In this document: one piece after another, positions 36,221 through 46,592 of the stretch
Numbering within the stretch: the stretch's first letter is position 1
Layout of the letters: each line of letters opens with the position of its first letter
Origin: Acidobacteriota bacterium
GTDB lineage: Bacteria > Acidobacteriota > Blastocatellia > Pyrinomonadales > Pyrinomonadaceae
Direction of reading: 5' to 3'
Length of the DNA: 64,000 nt
NCBI GenBank assembly: GCA_003385635.1
Contig: QQUY01000001.1
Span: 1,837,001-1,901,000, forward strand
Notes under the pieces: generated by a model
The model's database searches: none
Told to the model about the DNA's origin: nothing
What the model saw: only the letters and a program-made list of their open reading frames with translations
Program-made: the position numbers and the translations under genes

Positions 36221-39200
36221 ATGAGAACAAGAACACTATTCGTCTTGCTATTTTGTATTGTCACGCTATCTGTACCGGCGCAGACCGGTGAGTCGGACGG
36301 TGGCGGATCTGAATTCTTCAAAGCCATGAAATGGCGATCGATCGGTCCATTCAGAGGCGGGCGCTCGGTTGCCGCCACGGGCGTTCCCGGTAACGACAGG
36401 GTCTATTACATGGGCACGACGGGCGGCGGAGTCTGGAAGACGACGGACAAGGGTGTGAGCTGGCACAGCATATCGGACGGCTATTTCAAGACCGGCTCGG
36501 TAGGTGCGATCGCAGTCGCACCGAGCGACACAAACGTGGTCTATGTTGGGATGGGCGAGCATGCCCCCAGGGGCGTGATGACGCACCACGGTGACGGAGT
36601 CTACAGATCGACGGACGGCGGAAAGACCTGGAAGCACATGGGGCTCGCCGCCACTCAGCATATCTCACGTATCCTCGTTCATCCGGATGACCCGGACACC
36701 ATACTTGTCGGGGCGCAGGGCGCACTGTACAGCCGCTCCGAGGAAAGAGGGATCTACAAGTCCACGGACGGCGGCGAGACCTGGAAGAAGGTCCTGTACG
36801 TAAACGACCGGACAGGCGGCGTTGAACTTTCGATGGATGCGACCAATTCCCGTATCATCTATGCCGCAATGTGGGAGCACCAGAGGCTTCCCTGGAAAGT
36901 GATCAGCGGTGGTCCCGGAAGCGGGCTTTACAAGTCGACCGACGGCGGCGAGACGTGGACGCCGCTTACCGAAGGATTGCCAAAGGAAATGGGGAAGATG
37001 GCGATCGCCGTCAGTCCTTCAAATCCACAGAAGGTCTATGCGTTGATCGAGAGCGACACGGAGAAGGACGTCGGGGGATTGTTCGTGTCAAATGACGGCG
37101 GCAAGAAGTGGTCGATGGTCTCCGGCGACAACCGGCTGACGCAGAGAGCCTGGTATTACATCGAGGTGTTCGTAGATCCCAGGGACGAGAACATGGTCTA
37201 TGTCTTGAGCGCGCCTGCACTCAGGTCGAAGGACGGGGGAAAGACCTGGGAGCAGATCACGGGCACCCACGGAGATTTTCACGACCTATGGATCAATCCG
37301 GATGATCCGAAGAATCTTGTGATAGCCAACGACGGCGGCGCGGCCATTAGCTTTAACCGCGGCGAGACCTGGACCACGCAATCCACAATGCCGACGGCGC
37401 AGATATACCGCATAAATGTCGATAATCTGTTTCCGTACAACATTTACGGAGGCCAGCAGGACAACACTTCCGTTAAGATCGCCAGCAGAGAAATCGGTGG
37501 GTGGGGCATCACGACGGACAGCTGGTCGGCGTCCGCCGGAGGTGAGAGCGCTTTTCTTGCTTTCGACCCCGATGATCCAAGGTACGTGCTCGGCGGAAGC
37601 TATCAGGGCACGATCGAGGTCCTTGACAGCAAGCTCAACGCCGGGACAAAGATCATGGCGTACCCCATGCAGGCGCTGGGCGTCGACGCAAAGGACCTGA
37701 AATACAGGTACAACTGGAATGCCCCGATCATTCGAAGCAAGCATGAACCCAATACCTTCTACCACGCGGCTCACGTGCTCTTGAGAACGGACGATATGGG
37801 CAAGTCTTGGAGGGAGGTCTCGCCCGACCTGACCAGAAATGAGAAAGAGAAGCAGGGCAAGGGCGGAGGCCCGTATACGAACGAAGCTGTAGGTGCCGAG
37901 AACTACGGGACCATCTCTTATGTCGCAGAGTCACCTCACGAAACCGGTGTGATCTGGGCCGGAAGTGACGACGGCCTCGTGCACATTACGAAAGACGGCG
38001 GAAAGACCTGGGAGAACGTGACTCCAAACGGCCTGGAAGAGTGTTTGATCAATGCTATCGAGATTTCAACGCACGACAAGGCTACCGCATACATCGCCAC
38101 GACCCGCTACAAGTTCAATGACCATACGCCCGGCCTCTTCAGGACGAATGACTATGGAAAGACCTGGACAAGGATCGACAGCGGAATTCCCCGCAACGCC
38201 TTCACGCGAGTTGTTCGCGAGGACGACGTCCGCAAGGGCTTGCTTTTCGCGGGCACGGAGATCGGACTGTTCATTTCGTTTGACGACGGAAAGAACTGGC
38301 AGCCGTTCCAGTTGAATCTGCCGATCACTCCTCTTACAGATCTTCGTGTTCACCGTGGGAACCTGATCGCCGCCACTTCTGGCAGGTCGTTCTGGATCCT
38401 CGATGATCTAAGCCTTCTGCGCCAGTATCGAACCGGCACACCGGTCTTTCATTTGTACAGACCGGAGAACGCACATATCGTCAGCAGCTCGAGCGAACTG
38501 GACGAGCCGGATACTGACTTTGACGGAACGAACACCTACCGGGGGGTGAATCCCGCGAGCGGGATCGTGATCTACTACACTCTTCCGGAACTCAAAGACA
38601 CGGACGAACTAACGCTTGAGGTCAGGGATCCAGCCGGACAGCTCATTCGCTCTTTTTCGTCGAGAAAGGACCCCGAATTCAAACCGTGGGCCGGCGGCCC
38701 GCCCGCAGCCCCGGTGCTTGGCAGATCAAAAGGGCTGAACCGGTTTGTCTGGGACATGCGGCATCCGATCATTCCTGGAGTCCCGGGTGTTTACATTGAG
38801 GCGAGCTACAGAGGACACAAGGCTCCCCCCGGAAAATACCGCTTCACGCTTGCCCTGAATGAACAGAAGGTCTCCTCTGAAGCGGAGATACTTGCCAACC
38901 CTTCGTATCCGACCACCGCGGAGGAGTATGCAGAATTCGACTCGATGATGAGCAATATGGAAGAAAAGGTCACATCGATGCATATAATGGTGAACTCGCT
39001 GAATGCCAAGCGTTCTCAGCTGCAGTCCTTGCTCAAGTCCCTTCCGAATGACTCGAAATTCGCTCGTGCTCGTGAAGACGGGAACGCTCTTCTGAACAAG
39101 ATGAAGGCCTGGGACGACGATATGGTTCAGCGAAAGACACAGGCGTATGACGATGTCGAGAACTTCCAGAACAAATTCTCGGCAAACTACATGTTCCTTA

Positions 39201-39382
39201 TGAACCAGACCGAAAGCGCGATCCCGAGGGTCACTCGGCCTTCGATCGAACTGAAGGAACAGATGGATGCCGAGTGGGAGGCACTCAGATCAAGGGCGTT
39301 GGAGATCGTAAACAAGGATATCCCGGCATACAACAGAGTGCTCTTCAACGCAGGTATCGGCGGCATCTGGAAAGGCGTGTAA
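36221..39382 (+). CDS. VPS10/sortilin-like BNR-repeat propeller protein, secreted (copy 1)
   Basis: 1053 residues with signal peptide [20 protein letters not shown]. The main part (about 30-760) is a large beta-propeller with many Asp-box/BNR motifs ([37 protein letters not shown]), opening with the typical [20 protein letters not shown]. The C-terminus has a beta-sandwich-like piece ([16 protein letters not shown]) and a helical tail (about 900-1050). Such proteins are annotated as glycosyl hydrolases or VPS10 proteins and are frequent in Acidobacteriota; their activity is not established. The PepSY gene follows after 21 bp and a paralogue 87 bp after that. Confidence 0.88.
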   Translation: MRTRTLFVLLFCIVTLSVPAQTGESDGGGSEFFKAMKWRSIGPFRGGRSVAATGVPGNDRVYYMGTTGGGVWKTTDKGVSWHSISDGYFKTGSVGAIAVAPSDTNVVYVGMGEHAPRGVMTHHGDGVYRSTDGGKTWKHMGLAATQHISRILVHPDDPDTILVGAQGALYSRSEERGIYKSTDGGETWKKVLYVNDRTGGVELSMDATNSRIIYAAMWEHQRLPWKVISGGPGSGLYKSTDGGETWTPLTEGLPKEMGKMAIAVSPSNPQKVYALIESDTEKDVGGLFVSNDGGKKWSMVSGDNRLTQRAWYYIEVFVDPRDENMVYVLSAPALRSKDGGKTWEQITGTHGDFHDLWINPDDPKNLVIANDGGAAISFNRGETWTTQSTMPTAQIYRINVDNLFPYNIYGGQQDNTSVKIASREIGGWGITTDSWSASAGGESAFLAFDPDDPRYVLGGSYQGTIEVLDSKLNAGTKIMAYPMQALGVDAKDLKYRYNWNAPIIRSKHEPNTFYHAAHVLLRTDDMGKSWREVSPDLTRNEKEKQGKGGGPYTNEAVGAENYGTISYVAESPHETGVIWAGSDDGLVHITKDGGKTWENVTPNGLEECLINAIEISTHDKATAYIATTRYKFNDHTPGLFRTNDYGKTWTRIDSGIPRNAFTRVVREDDVRKGLLFAGTEIGLFISFDDGKNWQPFQLNLPITPLTDLRVHRGNLIAATSGRSFWILDDLSLLRQYRTGTPVFHLYRPENAHIVSSSSELDEPDTDFDGTNTYRGVNPASGIVIYYTLPELKDTDELTLEVRDPAGQLIRSFSSRKDPEFKPWAGGPPAAPVLGRSKGLNRFVWDMRHPIIPGVPGVYIEASYRGHKAPPGKYRFTLALNEQKVSSEAEILANPSYPTTAEEYAEFDSMMSNMEEKVTSMHIMVNSLNAKRSQLQSLLKSLPNDSKFARAREDGNALLNKMKAWDDDMVQRKTQAYDDVENFQNKFSANYMFLMNQTESAIPRVTRPSIELKEQMDAEWEALRSRALEIVNKDIPAYNRVLFNAGIGGIWKGV

Positions 39383-39403
39383 GCCCGGCGGGGCCTTCAA
39401 GAT

Positions 39404-39910
39404 TTGAAATTCAATCTCCTAAACAGAAAGATACACGGCTGGGTATCGGTAATAATTGCGCTGCCGGTCATCGTGATCATTGCGACGGGCCTTCTGCTGC
39501 AGCTTAAGAAGGACGTCGCCTGGATCCAGCCAAGTGAGGTCCGCGGAACGGGCAATGTCCCGGAGATCTCCCTTGAGAAGATCCTTGAGGTCAGCAAGGG
39601 TGTGCCCGAAGCGGAGGTCGAGACCTGGGACGACATAAACCGCCTGGATGTAAGGCCTTCAAAGGGAATGGTCAAGGTCCGCGCGCAGAACGACTGGGAG
39701 ATCCAGATCGATCTGCAGAAAGGAACGGTGCTTCAAGTAGAGTATCGGCGATCGGACCTGATCGAATCGATCCATGACGGGTCCTTCTTTCACGACTATT
39801 TCAAATACCTGGTGTTCCTTCCCGCAGGGATCTGCCTTTTTTGTCTCTGGCTCACGGGACTATATATGTTTTTCCAACCGAGATACGCACGGTGGAGAAG
39901 AAGTCGCTGA
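39404..39910 (+). CDS. PepSY-domain membrane protein
   Basis: 168 residues from a TTG at 39404; no ATG or GTG gives the full first helix. Layout: membrane helix IHGWVSVIIALPVIVIIATG (about 10-30), a periplasmic PepSY-like segment (EISLEKILEVSKGVPEAEV and WEIQIDLQKGTVLQVEYRR), a helix pair with HDGSFFHDYFKYLVFLPAGI, and a second membrane helix FCLWLTGLYMFF followed by a basic tail. PepSY-TM proteins often work in iron/haem reduction or protease inhibition. It sits between the two VPS10 paralogues on the same strand, so it is probably co-transcribed. Confidence 0.82.
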   Translation: MKFNLLNRKIHGWVSVIIALPVIVIIATGLLLQLKKDVAWIQPSEVRGTGNVPEISLEKILEVSKGVPEAEVETWDDINRLDVRPSKGMVKVRAQNDWEIQIDLQKGTVLQVEYRRSDLIESIHDGSFFHDYFKYLVFLPAGICLFCLWLTGLYMFFQPRYARWRRSR

Positions 39911-39996
39911 CACCTCCCGGTCCTTGAGCGCTCGGTACAGATTCAAAGTTCGACAATTCAATGCTTTTCCTAAAATTCCAATTCTGCGAGGTAAAA

Positions 39997-42900
39997 ATGA
40001 GATCGATCCTGTCTTTTGCTCTTTCCGCCTTTTTGGCGGTTTCCGCCGGCTATGTGTTCGCACAAGAACAGCCTGAAGAAGATGAAAAAGTTGGCACGAT
40101 GTCCAGTGCCACTTTCAAATCGCTCGTGCTGCGAAGCATCGGGCCTGCCTATATGTCGGGCCGGATCTCAGACATCGCAGTTGACCAGAAGAATCCGAAC
40201 ACCTGGTTCGTCGCGGTAAGCTCAGGCGGGGTCTGGAAAACGGAGAATGCGGGCACAACCTGGAAACCCGTTTTCGACAAGCAAAAGGTCTATTCGACGG
40301 GCGACGTCACCATAGATCCAAGCAATTCCAATGTCATTTGGGTGGGCACAGGAGAGAACAACGGAGGCAGGCATATCAGCTTTGGCGACGGCGTTTACAA
40401 GTCTTTAGATGGCGGAAAGACTTGGAAGAACATGGGTCTGGCTGAATCCGAGCGCATCGGCGACATCGTGATCCACCCCGAAAAACCCGATACGGTCTGG
40501 GTTTCCGCGCAAGGGCCTCTGTGGTCGAGTGGCGGCGAGCGCGGCCTGTATAAAACGACCGACGGAGGCAAGACATGGCGTAATGTGCTGGAGATCGACG
40601 AATGGACCGGCGTCGCTTCCCTTGTGATCGATTCTCGCAACCCCGATAAACTCTACGCCGCGACATGGTCCCGTCAACGCACGGTCGCGAACTATGTCGG
40701 CACCGGAAAAGGATCCGGTATTCACACCTCTGATGACGGCGGCGAGACCTGGACGAAACTGAAGACAGGGCTACCGAAGGGCAACATGGGCAAGATCGGA
40801 CTGACGATCTCGCCAATGAACCCCGATGTGGTTTACGCCACGATCGAGATAGATAACCGCGAAGGCGGCGTATGGCGCTCGAGCGACCGGGGTGCCAGCT
40901 GGACCAAGATGTCGGACGAGGTAGGCGGCGGAACCGGCCCGCACTACTATCAGGAACTGTTTGCCGATCAGCACCAGTTTGACCGTATCTACATCGTCAG
41001 CAACAACAGCAAGGTATCCGACGACGGCGGCAAGACCTGGAGCCTGATCAGTACACGCAGGAAGCACGTTGATGACCACGCGATCGCATTCCACCCGACG
41101 GACCCGGACTTTGTCTTGATCGGGTCTGACGGCGGCATCTATATGTCCCACGACAGGATGGAAAACTGGCGTTTCATACGAAATCTGCCGGTCACACAGT
41201 TCTACAAGATCGATGTCGACAGCAAGAAGCCGTTCTACAACGTGTATGGCGGAACGCAGGACAACTCAACCCAGGGCGGTCCGAGCCAGACCGGCCGGAC
41301 AGACGGCATCAAGAACAGCGACTGGTTCCTGACACAGGGCGGAGACGGTCATCAGCCCGCCACAGAGCACGGAAACCCGAACGTTATGTACTCTCAGTCA
41401 CAGCAGGGATTCCTGACGAGGCGTGATACGACGACTGGTGAAACTCACTTCATACAGCCCCAGCCGAAACCGGGAGAGCCTGCAGAGCGATTCAACTGGG
41501 ATGCACCGATCAACGTGTCAACACATGACCCGAAGCGCATTTACCATGCTTCACAAAGGGTCTGGCGGTCCGATGATCGCGGGGACAGCTGGACCGCCAT
41601 CTCATCTGACCTGACCAAGGATGGCAATCGTATGCATATGCCGATGATGGGCCGGACGTGGTCCGTGGAGGCCGGATGGGACCTTTACGCGATGTCCAAC
41701 TACCACACCATCGCCAACTTTTCTGAAAGTCCCGTTGATGAAAACATCCTCTGGGTCGGCACCGACGACGGGCTTATCCAGGTGACTACTAACGGCGGCA
41801 GAAACTGGACGAAGATCGATCTGGCCGACGTTGACGGTGTGCCGGCAACGGCTTATGTAAACGACATCCGCGCCGATCTGTTTGACAAAGATACCGTCTA
41901 TGTCGCCCTCGACAATCATAAGTATGGTGATTTCAAACCGTACCTGATCAAGTCCACCAATCTCGGCAGAAGCTGGGAGTCGCTGGCGGGCAGCCTGCCG
42001 GAGAAGCATCTTGTCTGGCGCATCGTTCAGGACCACGTAAATAAGGACCTTTTGTTCCTCGGAACAGAGTTCGGCGTTTTCTTTACCGTTGACGGCGGCA
42101 GAAAATGGATCGAGCTGGATGGCGGGATCCCGACGATCTCGAGCCGGGATGTAAAGATCCATAGGGAAGAAAACGACCTGGTCGTCGGCACTTTTGGCCG
42201 CGGCATCTATATTCTCGACGACTATACGCCGCTCAGGACCATCAATGCCGGCGCGCTGGAAGAAGATGCCCTTCTTTTTGCGCCCGGACGTCCCGTCAAG
42301 TGGTATCAGCAGGACGGCCTTTTTTCTGACACAGACGGCGACGATGCCTATGTCGCAAAGAATCCTGAGCACGGGGCTACCTTCACATACTTTCTGAAGG
42401 ACAGCATTATGACGCTCAAGGAGAAGCGGCAGGAAGCCGAGAAGAAGATGGAGAAGGAAAAGGAGTTTCCGAGATACCCGAGCTGGGAAGCGATCGAAAA
42501 GGAGATCGAGGAAGCAAAACCGGGAGTTTATCTGGAGATCCGAAATGAGGCAGGTGATCTTGTGAATCGTCTGCCGGCTGCGACCAAGAAAGGGCTGCAC
42601 CGCATTACGTGGAACATGACCTATGCGTCTCGAGACGCCATCACGGGTGTTCGCACGAGTAACACGAACCGTCCTCCATCAGGTATCCCGGCGGCTCCGG
42701 GGCAGTACACGGCGACGTTGTTCAAACGCGAAGGCGGCCGGGTCTCGCAGATGGCCCGCCCCGTTTCCTTCGAGCTAAGACCGATCCGCACAGGCTACCT
42801 TGAGGGCTCATCTTACGAGGAAACACTTGAGTATCTGAAGGAGGTCGCCGAAGCGCAAAGGCGGTCAACGGCTCTCGCGGCGGTCCTGAGCGATATGCAG

Positions 42901-43269
42901 AAACAGATGGAACTGCTCAGAACGGCTATCGACCGTACACCGGGTGATGTTTCTGCGCTTGAACGGGACTATGCGGCAATACGTGATGAGATGAATGCGC
43001 TTGATAACGATCTGAACGGGCTCGACAGCCGTTTCCGGATGGGCGCGACACCAACGACTACGGCGACACGGATCCAGCGTGCGGACTGGATAAGCACTTA
43101 TGGGCCGACCAAGCAGAATCGGGAGCAGTTCGCTTACGGTCTGCAGGGCCTGAACGAAGCGGTCCGGCGAATCAATAGACTGAAGGAAGAGTCGATTCCT
43201 CGATTCCAGAAGGCACTAATTGACGCAGGAGCGCCCTGGGTTCCCGGTTCTGTCATTCCGTTAAACTAG
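39997..43269 (+). CDS. VPS10/sortilin-like BNR-repeat propeller protein, secreted (copy 2)
   Basis: 1090 residues from ATG 39997, chosen because GAGG lies 5 nt upstream and the signal peptide MRSILSFALSAFLAVSAGYV then starts at once; an ATG 36 bp earlier would add a polar lead. The propeller carries repeated Asp boxes (YKSLDGGKTW, YKTTDGGKTW, HTSDDGGETW, KVSDDGGKTW, QVTTNGGRNW) from about residue 40 to 760. The C-terminal part has a coiled, Lys/Glu-rich linker (MTLKEKRQEAEKKMEKEKEF) and a helical end. It is a paralogue of the gene at 36221 with the same overall layout. Function is unknown; surface degradation or binding of polymers is a common guess. Confidence 0.88.
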   Translation: MRSILSFALSAFLAVSAGYVFAQEQPEEDEKVGTMSSATFKSLVLRSIGPAYMSGRISDIAVDQKNPNTWFVAVSSGGVWKTENAGTTWKPVFDKQKVYSTGDVTIDPSNSNVIWVGTGENNGGRHISFGDGVYKSLDGGKTWKNMGLAESERIGDIVIHPEKPDTVWVSAQGPLWSSGGERGLYKTTDGGKTWRNVLEIDEWTGVASLVIDSRNPDKLYAATWSRQRTVANYVGTGKGSGIHTSDDGGETWTKLKTGLPKGNMGKIGLTISPMNPDVVYATIEIDNREGGVWRSSDRGASWTKMSDEVGGGTGPHYYQELFADQHQFDRIYIVSNNSKVSDDGGKTWSLISTRRKHVDDHAIAFHPTDPDFVLIGSDGGIYMSHDRMENWRFIRNLPVTQFYKIDVDSKKPFYNVYGGTQDNSTQGGPSQTGRTDGIKNSDWFLTQGGDGHQPATEHGNPNVMYSQSQQGFLTRRDTTTGETHFIQPQPKPGEPAERFNWDAPINVSTHDPKRIYHASQRVWRSDDRGDSWTAISSDLTKDGNRMHMPMMGRTWSVEAGWDLYAMSNYHTIANFSESPVDENILWVGTDDGLIQVTTNGGRNWTKIDLADVDGVPATAYVNDIRADLFDKDTVYVALDNHKYGDFKPYLIKSTNLGRSWESLAGSLPEKHLVWRIVQDHVNKDLLFLGTEFGVFFTVDGGRKWIELDGGIPTISSRDVKIHREENDLVVGTFGRGIYILDDYTPLRTINAGALEEDALLFAPGRPVKWYQQDGLFSDTDGDDAYVAKNPEHGATFTYFLKDSIMTLKEKRQEAEKKMEKEKEFPRYPSWEAIEKEIEEAKPGVYLEIRNEAGDLVNRLPAATKKGLHRITWNMTYASRDAITGVRTSNTNRPPSGIPAAPGQYTATLFKREGGRVSQMARPVSFELRPIRTGYLEGSSYEETLEYLKEVAEAQRRSTALAAVLSDMQKQMELLRTAIDRTPGDVSALERDYAAIRDEMNALDNDLNGLDSRFRMGATPTTTATRIQRADWISTYGPTKQNREQFAYGLQGLNEAVRRINRLKEESIPRFQKALIDAGAPWVPGSVIPLN

Positions 43270-43389
43270 GTCGCACTGCCTGCTTCTAGGTAGGTCTGCG
43301 TGTCATGGGAGATTTAAGGCTTCGTCCGCAGGGGTCTCGAATCGACCGATCTTCCGAAGCTGGTCCGCTACTCGCGCCTTAAGAAAGAA

Positions 43390-43418
43390 AGCCCGGCCGA
43401 ATATGACCGGGCTTTTTT
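43390..43418 (+). terminator. Rho-independent terminator
   Basis: Stem AGCCCGG/CCGGGCT (43390-43396 with 43407-43413), ten-base loop, then a run of six T. It lies 120 bp after the VPS10 copy 2 stop codon and right before the tRNA-Lys fragment, so it can end the VPS10-PepSY-VPS10 transcript. On the other strand it sits just past the tRNA 3' end. Confidence 0.85.
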
Positions 43419-43422
43419 GAAA

Positions 43423-43472
43423 TGGTGATCCGACCAGGGCTCGAACCTGGGACCCACTGGTTAAAAGCCACT
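43423..43472 (-). tRNA. 3' fragment of tRNA-Lys (anticodon TTT), attachment site
   Basis: Read on this strand it gives the anticodon loop CTTTTAA, the anticodon stem half CCAGT, variable loop, a perfect T arm (CCAGG, TTCGAGC, CCTGG), the acceptor strand TCGGATC, A and CCA. The 5' half is missing: upstream DNA has no D arm, and the other anticodon stem half reads AGTGG where ACTGG is needed. This is the pattern left when an integrase recombines at the anticodon loop of a tRNA gene. The integrase gene starts 139 bp away. The intact tRNA-Lys should be at the far end of the element, beyond the window. Confidence 0.85.
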
Positions 43473-43610
43473 TTCTACGGATTGGCCATTCTTCGTTAAT
43501 CCCGCATCTAGCCTTAAAACACTTGCCTATACGCTCCCCTTGTTTCTATAATGCCTTCGCTCAACGAATCTGAATAGTCCCTTAATAGTCCCTTAACTGG
43601 AGAAATCAAA

Positions 43611-44744
43611 ATGCCTCGAAGGAAGAAGAGCCGCTATGGGAAGTATGTTTTCTACGACGCAGCTGGAAGACTCTACGCAAGGGTACAGATCCGACAGAAT
43701 GACGGATCATACAAGACGATCAAGAAGCGGGCGGAAAACCTGACACACGTTTCCCAACTGGCGAGTGAAATCAAGGGACAGTACTCAGCTCGTGGGCAGC
43801 GATTCATTGAGAGCCGTGATATGCGGTTTGAGGATCTGGCAGCATGGTATAAGGAGGAATACCTTGTAGAAGCTGTTTACGACAAGAACGGAGTGAAGGT
43901 AAGTGGAATGAGGTCATGGAAGGCCGAAAGAAACAAGCTCGATCGGATCTCCCGCTTCTTCGTGAAGATGAAACTTGATGAGATAACGGCTGATGATCTA
44001 ACAGCTTTTAAGCGAAGGCGGAGTAGAGATGGTGTTTCGATCACGACGGTCAATCGTGATCTCGAGCTCCTTAGAACTATGTTCAACCGAGCTGTCCGGA
44101 AAGGCTGGCTAAAGGTCAATCCCTTTCGTTACGGCGAGCGACTTATTGAGAAGTCCTTAGAAAAACGGAGAAGCCGCACAATCACAAAACAGGAAGAGGC
44201 AAGGCTTCTTAAGGCAGCAAAGCAAAAGGACTCATACTTGTACTACGCTCTGTTGATGTTGAGGGACACGGGGGCCCGGCCTTCCGAGATCTACAACGTG
44301 AATGGCAATGCCGGCCGACCTGTTAGGTGGAAGGATCTGCAAGAACATGATTTCAAAGCATGTACCCTTTACTCCTTCAAAGGAAAGCGTGTTGAATCCA
44401 GAGTGGTTCCTGTTACAAAAAGGCTGAGTGTTGCACTGACCGAGCTATGGTTGAAATCAGAAATGGAACTTGACTCATTTGTCTTCCCAGTGAAGTCCTT
44501 CAAGAAGACATGGTCTTTGGTCAGGCAGGAAGCGAACCTTCCGGATCTCCGGCTTCGTGACCTGAGAAGGGACTTCCGTACCCGACTGGCGAAGAAAGGG
44601 TTCCCAGATCATCTGGCTCAACGATTGCTCGGACACAAGACTGCGACAATGTCCTATAACTACACGGAAGCGGATGAAGAGGCTGTACACCTCGCTAGAA
44701 GGATGCTTGATGCTGATGATGATGGGACTGGTCCTTTGGGATGA
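43611..44744 (+). CDS. int: Tyrosine recombinase/integrase of the element
   Basis: 377 residues. A basic N-terminal arm-binding-like segment and a SAM-like core-binding domain (about 65-170, including ITTVNRDLELLRTMFNRAVR) lead into the catalytic domain. The catalytic residues are visible: Arg in DTGARPSEIY (about 221), R-x-x-R box RLRDLRRDFRTRLA (about 316, with Arg where many have His), His in LLGHKTATMSYNY (about 341) and the nucleophile Tyr in the same segment (about 350). It lies next to the tRNA-Lys fragment, as integrases of tRNA-targeting elements do. The end overlaps or abuts the next gene. Confidence 0.92.
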   Translation: MPRRKKSRYGKYVFYDAAGRLYARVQIRQNDGSYKTIKKRAENLTHVSQLASEIKGQYSARGQRFIESRDMRFEDLAAWYKEEYLVEAVYDKNGVKVSGMRSWKAERNKLDRISRFFVKMKLDEITADDLTAFKRRRSRDGVSITTVNRDLELLRTMFNRAVRKGWLKVNPFRYGERLIEKSLEKRRSRTITKQEEARLLKAAKQKDSYLYYALLMLRDTGARPSEIYNVNGNAGRPVRWKDLQEHDFKACTLYSFKGKRVESRVVPVTKRLSVALTELWLKSEMELDSFVFPVKSFKKTWSLVRQEANLPDLRLRDLRRDFRTRLAKKGFPDHLAQRLLGHKTATMSYNYTEADEEAVHLARRMLDADDDGTGPLG

Positions 44745-44784
44745 AAGGGCAGACGGCAAACAAAGATCTTGGTGGAGATACGAT

Positions 44785-45369
44785 TTGACTTACGGAATAC
44801 GAGTAAACGTTGAAGCAATATTTTTGGATTCGGCGGACCAAGAATGGGAGCAAGCGAAGCGACACCTTTCTTCGGGCGAGTACGTAGACGAGGAATCCGG
44901 CGAGCTACGGAATGCAAGATTGCCAGATTCACGTGAGTCGTTCGGATACTCGATTCGAGCAGTTGTCGGCTGGGCGATCTGCTTGGAAGCATTCATGAAT
45001 CTGGCCTGGAACAACTCTGAAGAAGAACGACTGCCTGAGAAATATCGGCATGAATCTGCATTGAAGGAGCTTCGCACGAAAGACAAAATTCGCACAATTT
45101 TGAAGGCGTACGATTACGACCTTGGTCAACTAACTTGGTTAGACGATCTCTATAAGTTGATTAAACTCCGGAATAGAATTGTCCACTTTAAGGATGAGGT
45201 TGCGTACGTAGGATATGAATTTGCTCCGCCATTCTCCTTAGAATTTGAAGAATCAAGAATGATCTCATTTCGCAATGCACTTGGTGAGATTATTGCTAGT
45301 CTCGATAGCCGGCTGAATCTAAAGACTGGGCTTCCTGATGGAAAGGCGGAGTGGGTGACGGAACTCTGA
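44785..45369 (+). CDS. Hypothetical protein with HEPN-like R-x4-H motif
   Basis: 194 residues from a TTG at 44785, chosen because GGTGGAG lies 7 nt before it; an upstream ATG at 44674 would overlap the integrase gene by 71 bp. The protein is largely helical. KLIKLRNRIVHFKDE (about residues 125-138) fits the R-x4-H motif of HEPN domains, whose members are often RNases in toxins and defence. EYVDEESGELRNAR and VVGWAICLEAFMNLAWNNS are other distinctive parts. It could be a HEPN RNase or an unrelated helical protein; no partner antitoxin is obvious, since the next gene is on the other strand. Confidence 0.6.
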   Translation: MTYGIRVNVEAIFLDSADQEWEQAKRHLSSGEYVDEESGELRNARLPDSRESFGYSIRAVVGWAICLEAFMNLAWNNSEEERLPEKYRHESALKELRTKDKIRTILKAYDYDLGQLTWLDDLYKLIKLRNRIVHFKDEVAYVGYEFAPPFSLEFEESRMISFRNALGEIIASLDSRLNLKTGLPDGKAEWVTEL

Positions 45370-45393
45370 ATGGTGGTGAGGTTCTGAACATTC

Positions 45394-46110
45394 CTACTTA
45401 AATATCTCCGGCCAGTTCTCTCGGTTCAACTCATCAATGTTGCGACGCCAGTCCGTCTTTGAAGCCTCTTCACGTTCATTTTCCCTCCTCTCTTTTAACT
45501 CTTTTCTCCTCTCCTTCTTCTTCATATTCTTCTTTGTGCGGTTGTAGCTGTCAGTACATCTCCTAGTACATGACAGCTTATTTTTGGGCTTGGCATAGAA
45601 GAGCTCTCCGCACCATCGGCATGGTCGTATGCGATCGAGATCTAATCCAATTAAGGTGAGAACCACGTCATCCAAACCCGTTGTCACAAGACCATCTTTA
45701 ATCTGCAACTCAAGGCCGAGAGGAATGCTCTCGAATCGAAAAGGAGAAAACATACGCTTCAGAACCTTCTCGTGAATGTGAGGCGACTGTGAAAAAACAC
45801 GCCCTGCAATTTGATGTTCACATAAGAACCTATCGTAAGTTAGAAGGTACTCAAGATCGTCGCCTGACCCCTTGTCGTCAAGATATTCTTTGAACTCTTT
45901 ATATTGCTCGAGCCTCGTGTCGATCTCTTTCCTAATCAACCCAATCTCTTCTGCTTTCAATTCCTCAAGCCTCAGTCCGAATAAGCCAATTCCCTTTTTC
46001 TTCAGAACCACGTCATAAACTATGTGGTCGAGATCCGTTAGCCCGTGAATAAGAGGCAGTTTGTTCGCAAGAAATAATAAGTGATCTAGACTCACACGAC
46101 TCACTCCCAT
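45394..46110 (-). CDS. Hypothetical protein with CxxC...CxxxC zinc ribbon
   Basis: 238 residues. A C-terminal treble-clef-like zinc site CRWCGELFYAKPKNKLSC, then C five residues on (about 163-185), resembles the CGNR-type zinc finger found in some bacterial regulators. It is followed by a very basic/acidic helical tail (KKKERRKELKERRENEREEA). The N-terminal part is helical. CGNR-like proteins are thought to bind nucleic acid. The gene diverges from the excisionase-like gene over 177 bp that contains paired ATTCGTATTC repeats. The family match is by motif only. Confidence 0.55.
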   Translation of the reverse strand: MGVSRVSLDHLLFLANKLPLIHGLTDLDHIVYDVVLKKKGIGLFGLRLEELKAEEIGLIRKEIDTRLEQYKEFKEYLDDKGSGDDLEYLLTYDRFLCEHQIAGRVFSQSPHIHEKVLKRMFSPFRFESIPLGLELQIKDGLVTTGLDDVVLTLIGLDLDRIRPCRWCGELFYAKPKNKLSCTRRCTDSYNRTKKNMKKKERRKELKERRENEREEASKTDWRRNIDELNRENWPEIFK

Positions 46111-46201
46111 ATAGGTAACATCGACGCTTACGACTCAATCGAAAAATTCTTCAATTTAGGTGGTGCCACTTTCTGACAGTCCATCACTTAACTATGCAAC
46201 G

Positions 46202-46230
46202 ATTCGTATTCTAAACTCGCATTCGTATTC
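46202..46230. promoter_or_regulatory. Paired ATTCGTATTC repeats, candidate operator
   Basis: ATTCGTATTC occurs at 46202-46211 and 46221-46230 (19-bp spacing) in the divergent spacer. A third copy, with the same CGC before it, is at 53116-53125 upstream of the gene at 52320-53096. Shared sites of this sort fit a regulator carried by the element, for instance the HTH protein at 46288. Confidence 0.4.
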
Positions 46231-46287
46231 GACAAAGAGCTCCGTTTTTGGAAAAAAGAAATTCCGTTTGCAGACCAGATTGAAGTA

Positions 46288-46581
46288 ATGAGTAAACACA
46301 AGGACAACAAACGAGATTCCATTTTGAAACTGATCCTTCCTGAATCAGAGGTGCAAGAGATTGCCGAGCAGCTACACGATCTTCATGGAAAATTGGATCT
46401 GCTCTTGGAGTACATAGCAATCAGGCAAAAGGACGCAGCGGATGTCCTCGGTGTGCACACTCAAACGATTACAAATCGGGCGAAGAATGGACGATTGAGT
46501 CCGCTCCAACGAGATGGATCAAGACTCAATTATTTTTCTTTGAGCGAGATTGCCGGACTGAAGAAAAGAAGGAAGGACTGA
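46288..46581 (+). CDS. Excisionase/MerR-like helix-turn-helix protein
   Basis: 97 residues. The N-terminal half is a helix that may dimerise (LPESEVQEIAEQLHDLHGKL). The C-terminal half is a winged helix of the excisionase/MerR type: IRQKDAADVLGVHTQTITNR, then AKNGRLSPLQRDGSRLNYFS and LSEIAGLKKRR. Such small proteins direct excision with a tyrosine integrase or repress element genes. It is placed between the integrase and the Rep gene, which fits either task. Confidence 0.75.
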   Translation: MSKHKDNKRDSILKLILPESEVQEIAEQLHDLHGKLDLLLEYIAIRQKDAADVLGVHTQTITNRAKNGRLSPLQRDGSRLNYFSLSEIAGLKKRRKD

Positions 46582-46592
46582 CAAAAGAAGAA

